Assembly: GCA_030694975.1 (NCBI GenBank) | Contig: JAUYTU010000010.1 | Coordinates: 1 to 64,000 of the forward strand | DNA: 64,000 nt | Origin: Erysipelotrichaceae bacterium | GTDB lineage: Bacteria > Bacillota_I > Bacilli_A > Erysipelotrichales > Erysipelotrichaceae | Direction of reading: 5' to 3' | In this document: positions 27,799 to 36,421 of the stretch, piece by piece | How the letters are laid out: every line of letters starts with the position of its first letter | Position numbering within the stretch: position 1 is the first letter of the stretch | Notes under the pieces: generated by a model | Told to the model about the DNA's origin: nothing | The model's database searches: none | The model's input: only the letters and a program-made list of their open reading frames with translations | Program-made: the position numbers and the translations under genes

Positions 27799-27817
27799 AT
27801 TATTGTAAAACAATAAT
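27799..27817 (+). promoter_or_regulatory. Downstream copy of the 19-bp palindromic operator
   Basis: Identical to the copy at 27757-27775 and located just before the GGAGG of the membrane-protein gene. Confidence 0.6.
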
Positions 27818-27828
27818 TCGGAGGTTTT

Positions 27829-28764
27829 ATGAAATGGATTTCTAAGCATGTTATCATTTTACTTGTCTGTACAATGGCAGGTACAGCCATATTGACTATG
27901 TGGTTGTCATCTATAATACAGATAACCGATGTGTCCTCATTTTTAACTGTACCTGTGACGGCTTGGATCGAATGGCTGAAGAATTTGTCATTGTCTTCTC
28001 AGATGGGAAATATCAGCGCATGGCTGTTGTTGCTATTGACATCTTCATTGCCCCTTTTCCTAATGCTGATCAAAAGATTTCGTACGAAGAGTATGAAACT
28101 GACATTGGTGATGTTCAGTATCTTTATAGCCATCAGTCAGTATTTGTTAATCAATCCTTGGCTTCTGTTCAACAACGAAAAGCTATACACCCCTGAATTC
28201 CAATCCGTCCTGATCTTGATTTTCACTTTAATCATTCTTTCAATGGCATTAACTATCGCACTATTCGCAATCATCCGTCAAGATGATTCGGAGTCTATGC
28301 TAATCATACGTTTCCAATGGTTTCTATGGATTACATTGATTGTTTATGTAGCGATATTTACAATGACTCGGGTTAGTCAATGGCAACAGCTCATTACCGA
28401 TCAGAGTCCTTGGATACGATTCATAAATCTATTGATTGAAGGATTACCCTCCGTTTTACTTTTATTTGTTGTGGCTACTGTCATTCAACTATTACAACAG
28501 CTAAAAGTCGGAATGTTTATTCCTTCAAATCTAGTCTTATTAAAAAAACTAAAGAAGCTAACTTCATTTACATTAACCATTTCGGTGGTCAGCATATTTT
28601 TATTTAATCTGATCCAACTGCTTTCATTCCGGTTAACCAACAGTATTCACTTCAGCATACATTTCCCAGCATTGGAATTGTCAATACTGTTCGTTGTTTT
28701 GTTTATAGCCACGATTCTAGAAAAGTCGATTCCTGTACATCAGGAAAATCAGACCTTTATATAA
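27829..28764 (+). CDS. Polytopic membrane protein of unknown function
   Basis: A 311-residue protein with about eight hydrophobic segments and short loops (e.g. LLLLLTSSLPLFLMLI, IILSMALTIALFAII). I do not recognise a family with certainty. Its position before a YozG-like HTH gene recalls DUF2975 membrane protein/HTH pairs, but it is about twice the usual DUF2975 length. GGAGGTTTT precedes the ATG. Followed 2 bases later by the HTH gene. Confidence 0.7.
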   Translation: MKWISKHVIILLVCTMAGTAILTMWLSSIIQITDVSSFLTVPVTAWIEWLKNLSLSSQMGNISAWLLLLLTSSLPLFLMLIKRFRTKSMKLTLVMFSIFIAISQYLLINPWLLFNNEKLYTPEFQSVLILIFTLIILSMALTIALFAIIRQDDSESMLIIRFQWFLWITLIVYVAIFTMTRVSQWQQLITDQSPWIRFINLLIEGLPSVLLLFVVATVIQLLQQLKVGMFIPSNLVLLKKLKKLTSFTLTISVVSIFLFNLIQLLSFRLTNSIHFSIHFPALELSILFVVLFIATILEKSIPVHQENQTFI

Positions 28765-28766
28765 TT

Positions 28767-28997
28767 ATGGCAATTAAAGTCCATTTAGATGTTTTGCTTA
28801 AACGCAACAACATGACAAGTAAAGAGCTCTGCGAAAAAGTCGGAATCACCGAAGCTAACATGTCATTACTTCGCACTGGCGCAGTTAAGGGCATTCGATT
28901 TTCAACATTAAATAAAATATGCTACTACCTCAACTGTGATGTCCAGGACATTTTACAGTTTGACGGTCAACAGGAGGAACACGATGAAAACGATTAA
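28767..28997 (+). CDS. Small YozG-like XRE/Cro HTH regulator
   Basis: A 76-residue helix-turn-helix protein: the MTSKELCEKVGITEANMSLLRTG recognition region followed by IRFSTLNKICYYLNCDVQDIL, the pattern of small YozG-type regulators usually found with membrane proteins. The acidic tail (EEHDEND) overlaps the lipoprotein start by 14 bases. It is the likely ligand of the twin 19-bp palindromes in front of the operon (inference). Confidence 0.82.
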   Translation: MAIKVHLDVLLKRNNMTSKELCEKVGITEANMSLLRTGAVKGIRFSTLNKICYYLNCDVQDILQFDGQQEEHDEND

Positions 28998-29787
28998 AAA
29001 GATTACCATGTTAGTTCTAGTACTGCTTCTAAGCGGTTGTACGCTAGCGTTAACGCCACCTACAGATAATGATGATGATCAACCAGATCCCCAGGTAAAT
29101 GTTATAGGAGTTTGGGTTCAGACCAATGAAAACCAGACCTTCAATTTAGCAAATGCCCAATCACTTACATATGTAGCATTTCAAACAAAGCTTGTTGATG
29201 GAGTCCCTACCTCACAATCCGTGGGTTCGGGAATCTTCTATGATTCCAATATGAACATAAACGCTACAGACGAAGGCACTATTGCTACCATTACATCAAC
29301 CATACCTTTAAAATCTGGCGAAGGTCAACTCCTGTCTTTTTATGCATTGATTGAAGATGAGAATGGCAATATCATCTTGGGAGATCGTATAAACGGGTAT
29401 CATTCTTCAAACGATATGTTGGCACATGTTAATTACTCATTTACTCAGCAATCAACCATTAATGGTGAGACAGAAAAAGATGAATTGTACTTCAATTTCA
29501 AATTCAGTTATCATTCACCTTTAGAAAACATCCGAATCATAGAAATGGACACAGACTATAATGTCATTAGAACTTATAATTTTAAAGATGAGTCTGAATA
29601 TGTACTGGATGCCCAAACTCAGTTCACTATCATTGAACAGACACAAATCAACGATGAAGGTCAGCGCTCCATCAGCATCGATTCATATAGTGTGGATGAT
29701 TTAAAGGACAATTCTCTACAATACCGATATTTCACGATTGATGAAAAAGATGAAGTCAAAATCAAAACGATACAAATTCGAAAATAG
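28984..29787 (+). CDS. Lipoprotein of unknown function
   Basis: A 267-residue protein with signal MKTIKKITML, a hydrophobic run and lipobox LLSGC at residue 19. An acidic Asp/Pro linker follows (DNDDDQPDPQ), then a beta-rich exported domain without a family I recognise. Strong AGGAGG site. Third gene of the twin-palindrome operon, so its level is tied to the HTH protein. The combination membrane protein, HTH and lipoprotein suggests an envelope function or response. Confidence 0.72.
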   Translation: MKTIKKITMLVLVLLLSGCTLALTPPTDNDDDQPDPQVNVIGVWVQTNENQTFNLANAQSLTYVAFQTKLVDGVPTSQSVGSGIFYDSNMNINATDEGTIATITSTIPLKSGEGQLLSFYALIEDENGNIILGDRINGYHSSNDMLAHVNYSFTQQSTINGETEKDELYFNFKFSYHSPLENIRIIEMDTDYNVIRTYNFKDESEYVLDAQTQFTIIEQTQINDEGQRSISIDSYSVDDLKDNSLQYRYFTIDEKDEVKIKTIQIRK

Positions 29788-29849
29788 TCAAAGAGCATGG
29801 TCACATCAGTAACCATAAAAGTTACTGGCAGACAGCTCAGCTGACAATA

Positions 29850-29876
29850 AAATCCTGACTTTGCCAGGATTTTTTG
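29850..29876. terminator. Bidirectional terminator
   Basis: AAATCCTG / CAGGATTT stem with a 7-base loop and T-run, between the lipoprotein gene and the convergent DUF6671-like gene. Confidence 0.75.
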
Positions 29877-29887
29877 TTGAATATTTG

Positions 29888-30730
29888 TCAGGGATTGCAG
29901 TAATGACAGTATTGGGCTGAAGCTGTTGTTCCTTTGGGATGCAACTGCTCAACCGTATGTTTACACTTATAACAACGATAAATATACTTTAAGGTTAGAT
30001 CGCTTGGAATCCCACACATCTCACACGGCAAACCTTTGATAACATCCGTGATCATAAAACCATAGGATCCGCAGGTGGGACAAAAATTGTGCAACTTCTC
30101 AATCAGGTTTTGCGTAGCTGCGCCGATGTTCTTCATTCGTGTCGGGTTAGCGTGCGCTCTCATGTCAGTTTCAATAAACACGTTTCCTGATGATGACTTC
30201 TTTGCGCAACTCAGAAAAGCTTCTTCAAATCGTGTGCTATCGAAAATATCTTTGTACACTGGTTTACCCTTTTCATTTTCCGGACGTAAAATCAGCCAAT
30301 GATCGGGAAACCCGACTTTTCGAGCAAAATCAAGTGCTTCCTGCCAATCTTGTGTGACAAGATGATCAAAATTGGTGTCGGCACCTTCATAAATACCGAA
30401 AATCTCAAAATCTTCTTTTTTATCATAAAGCAAAACGATTTCCAGATTCCAAGGAATAGGTGCAAGGGGGTGAGATCCGAAACTACCCTCACTGGCAATA
30501 GCCAGTTGTGCTTTTGAAAGCTTTATCCCCATCTTTATTTTTTGTCTTGCTGTTTCCAATTGAGATTTCTTTCTTTGGGTTTCTCTTGTAAAAGTACCTA
30601 GCTTATCTGTGTCAAATCGTTTTTCTACAACAAATTGACATCCGGTCTGTGATTCCAGAAGCGGTTTTATGACCGCTTCCTTATTATGCTTTGATAACAG
30701 TACCATAGAACGACCTTCAAAAACTTTCAT
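29888..30730 (-). CDS. DUF6671-like protein with C-terminal zinc ribbons
   Basis: A 280-residue cytosolic protein. The central FGSHPLAPIPWNLEIVLLYD and ETDMRAHANPTRM segments fit the uncharacterised DUF6671 family. The C-terminal 75 residues carry four CxxC pairs (CPTC, CEMC, CYKC, CHYC), enough for two zinc ribbons. Function unknown. It overlaps the MFS transporter gene by 4 bases (ATGA) and is cotranslated with it. Confidence 0.7.
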   Translation of the reverse strand: MKVFEGRSMVLLSKHNKEAVIKPLLESQTGCQFVVEKRFDTDKLGTFTRETQRKKSQLETARQKIKMGIKLSKAQLAIASEGSFGSHPLAPIPWNLEIVLLYDKKEDFEIFGIYEGADTNFDHLVTQDWQEALDFARKVGFPDHWLILRPENEKGKPVYKDIFDSTRFEEAFLSCAKKSSSGNVFIETDMRAHANPTRMKNIGAATQNLIEKLHNFCPTCGSYGFMITDVIKGLPCEMCGIPSDLTLKYIYRCYKCKHTVEQLHPKGTTASAQYCHYCNP

Positions 30731-31935
30731 TCTGCGTTCCTCCCATTGTCTTTCAGCATCGTCGTCGAAACAAAAATCCCAATCAGACTCAAAAGGAAAA
30801 TGTAGTAGAAGAGAATCGTATAGTCTTTAACGATGTCTATAAATGCCCCCGATGTCAAAACTCCTAAGATTGCTCCTATCCCATAGGCCGTAAATACGAC
30901 CGAGTAATTTTGTGAATAATTCTTCGCACCAAACATTAAAATAGTCGTAGTAGGTGCAATTGCGAGCCAACTGCCCAGATTGAACCAAAATAAGGCGAAT
31001 GCAACAAAATACAAAACAGGCATTCTACCCTGTGATATGATCATAATCACGGATGCAATCATGATTAGTCCATAGGATATCAACATCGACTTTAACGGTG
31101 ATAGCTTCTCTGTAAGCCACCCTGAGAAAGGTCTGCCCATTCCATTGAAAATAGCGAAGGCTGAAATCATGGTGGTAACGGTTGTTTGATTCAAACCGAC
31201 ATAATCGATACCTATGCCAAAGGTCAAGCCGATCAACATTAATCCGATCGTCGTTCCAATAATAAAGTTGATGTACAAACCTTTGAATTGTTTTGATTTT
31301 ACCATTTCACTTGTTGTAAAACTCTTTAAACTTCCATTTACGTTTTGAGTCTTGTTAAAACCATCCGTCTCATTTTGTGTTGGATATCGAAACGGTATGG
31401 CTAATACGGGAATCAAAACGGCATATGCCAACCCTAAGTACAAGAACGTATTCATAACACCAAAATTACTAATCAGATTCCTGACGATTGGCGCAACGAT
31501 TAAGGGTGACATTCCAAATCCGATCAGAACCAACCCAACCGCGAATCCTCTTTTATCATAAAACCATTTAGCCACGACATTGATAATCACTCCGTAAGCA
31601 ATACCGACACCCGCTCCGATAATCATTCCATAAGACACAACTAAGTGTGTCACCCCTGTAGCAAAATAAGACAAGATCCATCCCAAAGAAACTAAGAATC
31701 CTCCAAATAGCAACATGATTCGAGGATGAAACCGTTCAATCATTTTTCCACTCAAAAACATAAACAATGCATAGAATCCCAAGGCGGTCATGTATGGCAG
31801 TCCACTTTCAGCAGAGCCAATCCTAAACAACTCTTCTAACGATTTTCGAAAAATACTATAGGAATATACTGTGCCTAAAAGCATCATGATGATGATTCCA
31901 TTAAGTATATACATCCATCGTGCATGTTTTCTCAT
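30727..31935 (-). CDS. OFA-type major facilitator transporter
   Basis: A 402-residue, 12-segment MFS protein. The start VYSYSIFRKSLEELF, the conserved loop KWFYDKRGFAVGLVLIGFGM and GRPFSGWLTEKLS are features of the oxalate/formate antiporter (OFA) family. The substrate is probably a small carboxylate but cannot be read from the sequence. Its downstream partner is a zinc-ribbon protein of unknown role. Confidence 0.78.
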   Translation of the reverse strand: MRKHARWMYILNGIIIMMLLGTVYSYSIFRKSLEELFRIGSAESGLPYMTALGFYALFMFLSGKMIERFHPRIMLLFGGFLVSLGWILSYFATGVTHLVVSYGMIIGAGVGIAYGVIINVVAKWFYDKRGFAVGLVLIGFGMSPLIVAPIVRNLISNFGVMNTFLYLGLAYAVLIPVLAIPFRYPTQNETDGFNKTQNVNGSLKSFTTSEMVKSKQFKGLYINFIIGTTIGLMLIGLTFGIGIDYVGLNQTTVTTMISAFAIFNGMGRPFSGWLTEKLSPLKSMLISYGLIMIASVIMIISQGRMPVLYFVAFALFWFNLGSWLAIAPTTTILMFGAKNYSQNYSVVFTAYGIGAILGVLTSGAFIDIVKDYTILFYYIFLLSLIGIFVSTTMLKDNGRNAE

Positions 31936-32122
31936 ACATTTCCACCTTACAAGTTAATGTATCTATTATACATGAAATTGATGTTTTCATCAACGAGCAT
32001 TATCAGATTTTTCTTTTCTTGAATGGAACTAAGCATCAGAAATTTTGGCATATCCGATTTCTTGAAGACTTTCTATCAATATTGACAATACTTTATGTAA
32101 TAATCTAATCTCATAAAAAAAC

Positions 32123-32152
32123 ATGGTCATAACAGTGGCCATGCTTTTCATA
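32123..32152 (-). terminator. Terminator remaining from the relic PTS operon
   Basis: GCATGG..CCATG hairpin followed by a U-run on the minus strand. The intact PTS operon ends in a similar hairpin at 41358-41391. Confidence 0.5.
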
Positions 32153-32172
32153 TGCAAAATTCTATTGATTAA

Positions 32173-32655
32173 TTACGGAATCAATCATGCAATTGAACCT
32201 TGAATGATTGCCCACAGGGAGAAGTCATTACCACCAAAGATAACGATCCAGTCAGCAACGGTCGTTCTTAAGAATGGAATTGAGAAACCAAGCAACATCA
32301 CAACACCGGCAACAGCCGATCCAATGATAGCACCACGACGTCCACCGGTAGCATTACCGATGATCGCTGCCGTACCTACTTCAAAGAAACAGGTAATGGT
32401 TAACGGCGCTAAAACATATGGGAAGAATCCCGTGATTGCAAACAATACGATAGCAATCGTTGATGTGATCATTGAAACTACGAAACCAATGATCAATGCA
32501 TTAGGTGCATATGGGGACAGTAACGGGCAGTCCAATGCAGGAATTGCATCCGGAATCAAACGCTCTTGAATACCGGTGAACGCCGGAACGATTTCAGCGA
32601 TCATCATACGGACACCAACTAACATAACAGTCAAACCAGCGCCGAATGTAATACC
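32173..32655 (-). pseudogene. C-terminal fragment of a PTS EIIC gene (ascorbate type)
   Basis: The bases match the 3' third of the intact EIIC gene at 41.4-42.7 kb, with roughly 3 mismatches per 60 bases where I compared them and one 6-base deletion. Homology stops abruptly at about 32655, inside the coding sequence, so the N-terminal two thirds are missing. Near the end an Arg codon has become a stop, three codons short of the paralogue's end. The reading frame otherwise remains open, so decay is recent or the duplication was partial. Confidence 0.85.
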
Positions 32656-32711
32656 ACATTGAGTGGATCAACAATTTGAATACATCTAGAAGATACAGTA
32701 GACCGTTTAAG

Positions 32712-32863
32712 TTATTCTGCTTTTAAAGCAAATGAAAAATCTTTCAAACAATAGCGGATTGTTCACTTACTAACATGCAATGCTAAAGTAAGCCTTGAAT
32801 CGTAATCGTTTGACCGGACTTGTAATGAATTCTCAGTAATTCCTTTTGTCTAGTTGTCACCAT
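32712..32863 (-). pseudogene. Remnant of a BglG/MtlR-type PTS regulator, N terminus only
   Basis: An ATG opens TTRQKELLRIHYKSGQTI, close to THRQKEILRILIKSAQMV of the intact regulator at 44.2-46.1 kb. After a stop, the next frame reads LALHVSK, an internal TGA, then TIRYCLKDFSFALKAE and a stop, matching LAVQVSNRTIRYDLKDLSYALK. A frameshift and stops thus break the first HTH. The rest of the regulator and the genes between it and EIIC have been deleted. Confidence 0.75.
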
Positions 32864-32989
32864 TATATTTCCTATGCAAGATCATTTAACTAGTTCTCAA
32901 GAGCACAGTTCAGATAATTATGCAACATGTTATGGCAGAAAATGCCGCATAAGATTGACTCTTATTTCGAAGTTTGCATGAGGTGTCCT

Positions 32990-33030
32990 GAAAAAAACAA
33001 AAAGCTGAAACCCAAAGCAGGTTTTCAGCT
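32990..33030 (-). terminator. Terminator after the GntR gene
   Basis: AGCTGAAA / TTTCAGCT stem (33003-33010 with 33023-33030), followed on the minus strand by TTTTTG and a further T-run. Confidence 0.7.
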
Positions 33031-33052
33031 ATCAAATCCACATAATCACACT

Positions 33053-33775
33053 TCACTTGTGCTTCTCAAAGTACTCAGGTTTAAGTTGTTTTAATTTATT
33101 CAAATAAGATGCCACTAGCAGATTACTTTTTGCTTTGCGCTTTACCAATTTATCAAAATCCTTGTGCTTGATATTCTCAATGATTTCGCGATGATCGTTA
33201 ATGAAATTAACCTCGCTCTCGCGCAAATCTATATACAAATACAAAAATCGGTTGTACTGAACATTACTGTCTCGCAACAATTCCCACATAACACGATAGC
33301 CGACATATTCAAAGATTTTGGCATGGAATCTATTATCAATATCACTTTTATATATCCATCCATCATCGCGTGAATCAATAGAAATTCTTTCGGCTTCAGC
33401 GAGTAATGCTTCCAAGTCTTCGACTAAATCATCATTATTCTCTTTGTTGCATATTAAACTAAAAGCTTCTTGCTCGCATAACGCCCGAATGATATTGCTT
33501 TGAATAATACAATCGGCGTCAATATTGACAATTCGTGTATGTTTTTGTGGTGTTACATTAATCAACCTCTCGTTTGCTAAAACCGAAATCGCTTCTCTTA
33601 GCGGACTTCTGCTCACATCAAAATACTGATGTAATTGAGTTTCACTAATTATCTGTCCCGGCTCAAGGTAACACTTAATTATGCTGTCCTTAAGCACCCG
33701 ATAAATATAATCACGATTGTTCTCATATTTCAATTTTTCACTACTGACTAATTTCACATTACCACTCCTATTCAA
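33053..33775 (-). CDS. GntR-family (FCD) transcriptional regulator
   Basis: A 240-residue repressor. The winged helix has the GntR signature ISETQLHQYFDVSRSPLREAISVLANERLI. The C-terminal FCD helical domain carries Asp and His residues that bind carboxylate ligands via a metal in relatives (DIDNRFHAKIFE, NDHREIIENI). It is the last gene on the strand of the catabolic operon, 61 bases after the gamma subunit. A FadR-type palindrome in the operon promoter (40683-40694) is the likely target. Confidence 0.85.
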   Translation of the reverse strand: MNRSGNVKLVSSEKLKYENNRDYIYRVLKDSIIKCYLEPGQIISETQLHQYFDVSRSPLREAISVLANERLINVTPQKHTRIVNIDADCIIQSNIIRALCEQEAFSLICNKENNDDLVEDLEALLAEAERISIDSRDDGWIYKSDIDNRFHAKIFEYVGYRVMWELLRDSNVQYNRFLYLYIDLRESEVNFINDHREIIENIKHKDFDKLVKRKAKSNLLVASYLNKLKQLKPEYFEKHK

Positions 33776-33836
33776 ATATTATTATAACCCTAATTTCATT
33801 AAAAGTAATTAATCTTGATTACTATTTAAACATTTA

Positions 33837-34370
33837 CTAAATACTTTGAAATCCTTCGAAAAGAGCCAACTCATTTAATTTTAGAAGTTCACATTTCTTC
33901 ACAAACTTCTTAGCGACAATTCGCTTAGCCAAGCTCAAATCCAACTCGTTTACTATCTTACACAACGCGCCAAGAACAACGATATTTGCGCAACGGATAT
34001 CACCAATGCGCAAAGCAATATCTGTTGCATTAACTTCATAAATAAATTTATCCGCATTATCGAAAATGCTGTTTATAATCGATTTATTTACAATAACAGA
34101 TCCTCCCGTTTGGACAAGACCGACAAACTTCTGTAACGAAGGTGCATTCATCGCAATCAGAATATCAATTTTGTCATTCACAATCGGCGAACCAATTTTC
34201 TTATCAGAAATGATTACAGCACAATTTGCGGTTCCGCCTCTCATTTCAGCTCCGTATGAAGGTATCCACGTAACATTTAAATCAACCTCCATCGCCATCA
34301 AGGAAACAATTTGTCCTAATGTTAAGACACCCTGACCGCCAAAACCCGCGATTACAATTCTTCTCTCCAT
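33837..34370 (-). CDS. 2-oxoacid:ferredoxin oxidoreductase, gamma subunit
   Basis: A 177-residue subunit with VIAGFGGQGVLTLGQI at the N terminus and SYGAEMRGGTANCAV near residue 40, both typical of KorC/PorC-type gamma subunits. Works with the alpha, beta and ferredoxin subunits encoded just upstream. Its ATG touches the beta stop codon. Substrate not decided by sequence. Confidence 0.88.
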   Translation of the reverse strand: MERRIVIAGFGGQGVLTLGQIVSLMAMEVDLNVTWIPSYGAEMRGGTANCAVIISDKKIGSPIVNDKIDILIAMNAPSLQKFVGLVQTGGSVIVNKSIINSIFDNADKFIYEVNATDIALRIGDIRCANIVVLGALCKIVNELDLSLAKRIVAKKFVKKCELLKLNELALFEGFQSI

Positions 34371-35119
34371 TATTCAAGGTCCTTCCCGTCTTTATATACA
34401 CCTAATGGATAATACGATATCATCCGACTTTCAATCCACTTCAGAGCCTCCACCGGTGGTAAACCCCAACCGATGTTACATGAAGATAAAATCTCAACAA
34501 AACTAAAACCACGATTGGCCCTTTGATTTTCAAATGCTTTCTTAATCGCAACTTTAGCCTGTCTTATTGCAAGTGGACTGTGTGTTGATACTCGTGAAAC
34601 ATACTCAACTGAAGGGATTTGTGACATAATCTCACACATTTTTAACGGCATTCCTGCAAGCAATGGATTTCTTCCCAAAGGTGATGTTGATGTTTTCTGA
34701 CCCACCAAAGATGTTGGTGCCATCTGACCACCAGTCATTCCATATATCGCATTATTAACAAATATAACCGTAATATTCTCTCCTCTGCCAGCAGCAGCGA
34801 TAATTTCAGCCAAGCCGATACTTGCCAAATCTCCATCGCCTTGATATGTAAAAACAATTTGATTCGGAAAAACCCTTTTAATTCCGGTCGCAACTGCAGG
34901 CGCCCGACCATGAGATGCTTGAATTGAATCAGTGTTAAAGTACTCATAAGAAAGAACTGAACAGCCAACCGAGGCTATTGCAATAGTTTCTTCCACAACA
35001 TTCAAATCCTCTAGAACTTCTGCCACCAAACGATGGATGATACCGTGGGTGCATCCGGGACAGTAGTGCGTTTGCTTATCCGTTAAACCGTTCGTTTTTT
35101 GAAATAGGAAGTCAGTCAT
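34370..35119 (-). CDS. 2-oxoacid:ferredoxin oxidoreductase, beta subunit (TPP binding)
   Basis: A 249-residue thiamine diphosphate subunit. CPGCTHG near residue 20 gives Fe-S ligands, and the TPP/Mg2+ motif runs GDGDLASIG to NNAIYGMTGGQ. The family includes pyruvate, 2-oxoglutarate and branched-chain 2-oxoacid (VOR) enzymes. Overlaps alpha by 8 bases. TPP decarboxylation here feeds electrons to the 4Fe-4S subunit and ferredoxin. Confidence 0.9.
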   Translation of the reverse strand: MTDFLFQKTNGLTDKQTHYCPGCTHGIIHRLVAEVLEDLNVVEETIAIASVGCSVLSYEYFNTDSIQASHGRAPAVATGIKRVFPNQIVFTYQGDGDLASIGLAEIIAAAGRGENITVIFVNNAIYGMTGGQMAPTSLVGQKTSTSPLGRNPLLAGMPLKMCEIMSQIPSVEYVSRVSTHSPLAIRQAKVAIKKAFENQRANRGFSFVEILSSCNIGWGLPPVEALKWIESRMISYYPLGVYKDGKDLE

Positions 35120-36179
35120 TGGTAGCTACCTCACTCATTCTTGTCAATATCTCTGACTCAAGCTCACTATTGGTGAACATGTTGCCACCGACTCTGCCAA
35201 AATGAGTTACCGGATATTTAAATTTACTGGCAAGAATCACATCCGAAACCATTTGTCCCATGCTTAATTCCACTGAAAGGCAATATTTACAGCATGGCAG
35301 ATTTTCAAAAGCCGAAAAAGGAAAAGGCCACAAAGAAATGGGACGAATCATACCGACACGCACACCTTTCTCTCTTAAGTTATCTATAGATGTTCTAGCG
35401 ATTCTGCTCGAAGTGCCATAGGCTACTACCACGATCTCAGCATCTTCACATTGATAGATTTCTGCTTTTTCCTCCAAATTGACAATCTGTTCATATTTCT
35501 TAGACAACCAATGATTATGCTGTTCTAACTCATCCGCAACCAGATAAATTGAAGAAATTATATGATTATTTTTTCGGTCCTTTCGCCCCGTCACACTCCA
35601 CTGCATATGATCGATTTCGGGGTAAGTTATCTTAATCAACTCGACCGGCTCCATCATCTGAGCTAAAGTGCCATCGATTAGTACCATAACCGGATTTCGA
35701 TATTTATCTGCAACGTAAAATGCATGTTGAACAAGTTCACTCAACTCTTGTAAATCTGCTGGAGCATACACCGGCACATTATAATCACCATTCCCTCCTC
35801 CTCGTGTTGCTTGATTGTAATCAGCTTGAGATGTCAAAATCCCACCCAACCCTGGACCTGCTCTAGAAACACTAACAATAACACATGGAAGTTGTGCTCC
35901 GGCACAATACGATATACCTTCTTGCTTCAGTGCAATCCCTGGTGAAGAAGATGATGTCATAACTCTTCTACCACTGCTTGCAGCTCCATATACCATATTA
36001 ATCGCAGCCGTTTCACTCTCCGCTTGTACGAATACACCATTATTTAGGGGAAGTTCACGTGCCATAAACTCAGGGATCTCGTTTTGTGGGGTAATCGGAT
36101 AGCCAAAAAAGTAATTGCATCCCGCCAATATTGCGGAAGCCCCTACAACTTCAGAACCCTTCATTAGTTCTTTACCCAT
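35112..36179 (-). CDS. 2-oxoacid:ferredoxin oxidoreductase, alpha subunit (VorB/KorA-like)
   Basis: A 355-residue subunit with GNxA-type opening KGSEVVGASAILAGCNYFFGYPITPQNEI, the substrate-facing SSSSPGIALKQEGI loop and a C-terminal VVVAYGTSSRIARTS domain. The best resemblance is to 3-methyl-2-oxobutanoate (VorB) and KorA subunits. Overlaps the ferredoxin gene by 8 bases, placing the four subunits in the order delta-alpha-beta-gamma. Confidence 0.88.
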   Translation of the reverse strand: MGKELMKGSEVVGASAILAGCNYFFGYPITPQNEIPEFMARELPLNNGVFVQAESETAAINMVYGAASSGRRVMTSSSSPGIALKQEGISYCAGAQLPCVIVSVSRAGPGLGGILTSQADYNQATRGGGNGDYNVPVYAPADLQELSELVQHAFYVADKYRNPVMVLIDGTLAQMMEPVELIKITYPEIDHMQWSVTGRKDRKNNHIISSIYLVADELEQHNHWLSKKYEQIVNLEEKAEIYQCEDAEIVVVAYGTSSRIARTSIDNLREKGVRVGMIRPISLWPFPFSAFENLPCCKYCLSVELSMGQMVSDVILASKFKYPVTHFGRVGGNMFTNSELESEILTRMSEVATND

Positions 36180-36402
36180 GATTAGTATCTCCCTTCATAA
36201 TCTCGATAACTTGGTCCGGACATATCACTGCACAATTACAGCAGCCGATACATTTTTCAGGACTCAAGATTTTCATTGGCTGATAACCTTTTATATTTGC
36301 ATTTTCATAATCGAGCGAAAGAATCTTAACCGGACAAACAGATATACACAATTCACAACCCTTACAACGATTTCTGTCGATAATTAATACGCCTCTAGCC
36401 AT
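36172..36402 (-). CDS. 2-oxoacid:ferredoxin oxidoreductase, ferredoxin-like delta subunit
   Basis: A 76-residue 2[4Fe-4S] protein with CKGCELCISVCP near the start and CIGCCNCAVICP near residue 50. It passes electrons from the TPP site to free ferredoxin. The preceding P-loop NTPase gene ends 20 bases upstream. Confidence 0.88.
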   Translation of the reverse strand: MARGVLIIDRNRCKGCELCISVCPVKILSLDYENANIKGYQPMKILSPEKCIGCCNCAVICPDQVIEIMKGDTNHG

Positions 36403-36421
36403 TTTCGAAACTACCTTTCTT

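Noticed and set aside
27829-28764. Assignment of the membrane protein to DUF2975
   Set aside because: Only the neighbour pattern fits. The protein is about twice the family length and no motif could be matched.
32875-33000. Additional gene between the regulator relic and the GntR terminator
   Set aside because: No open frame with a ribosome site; the stretch appears to be non-coding.
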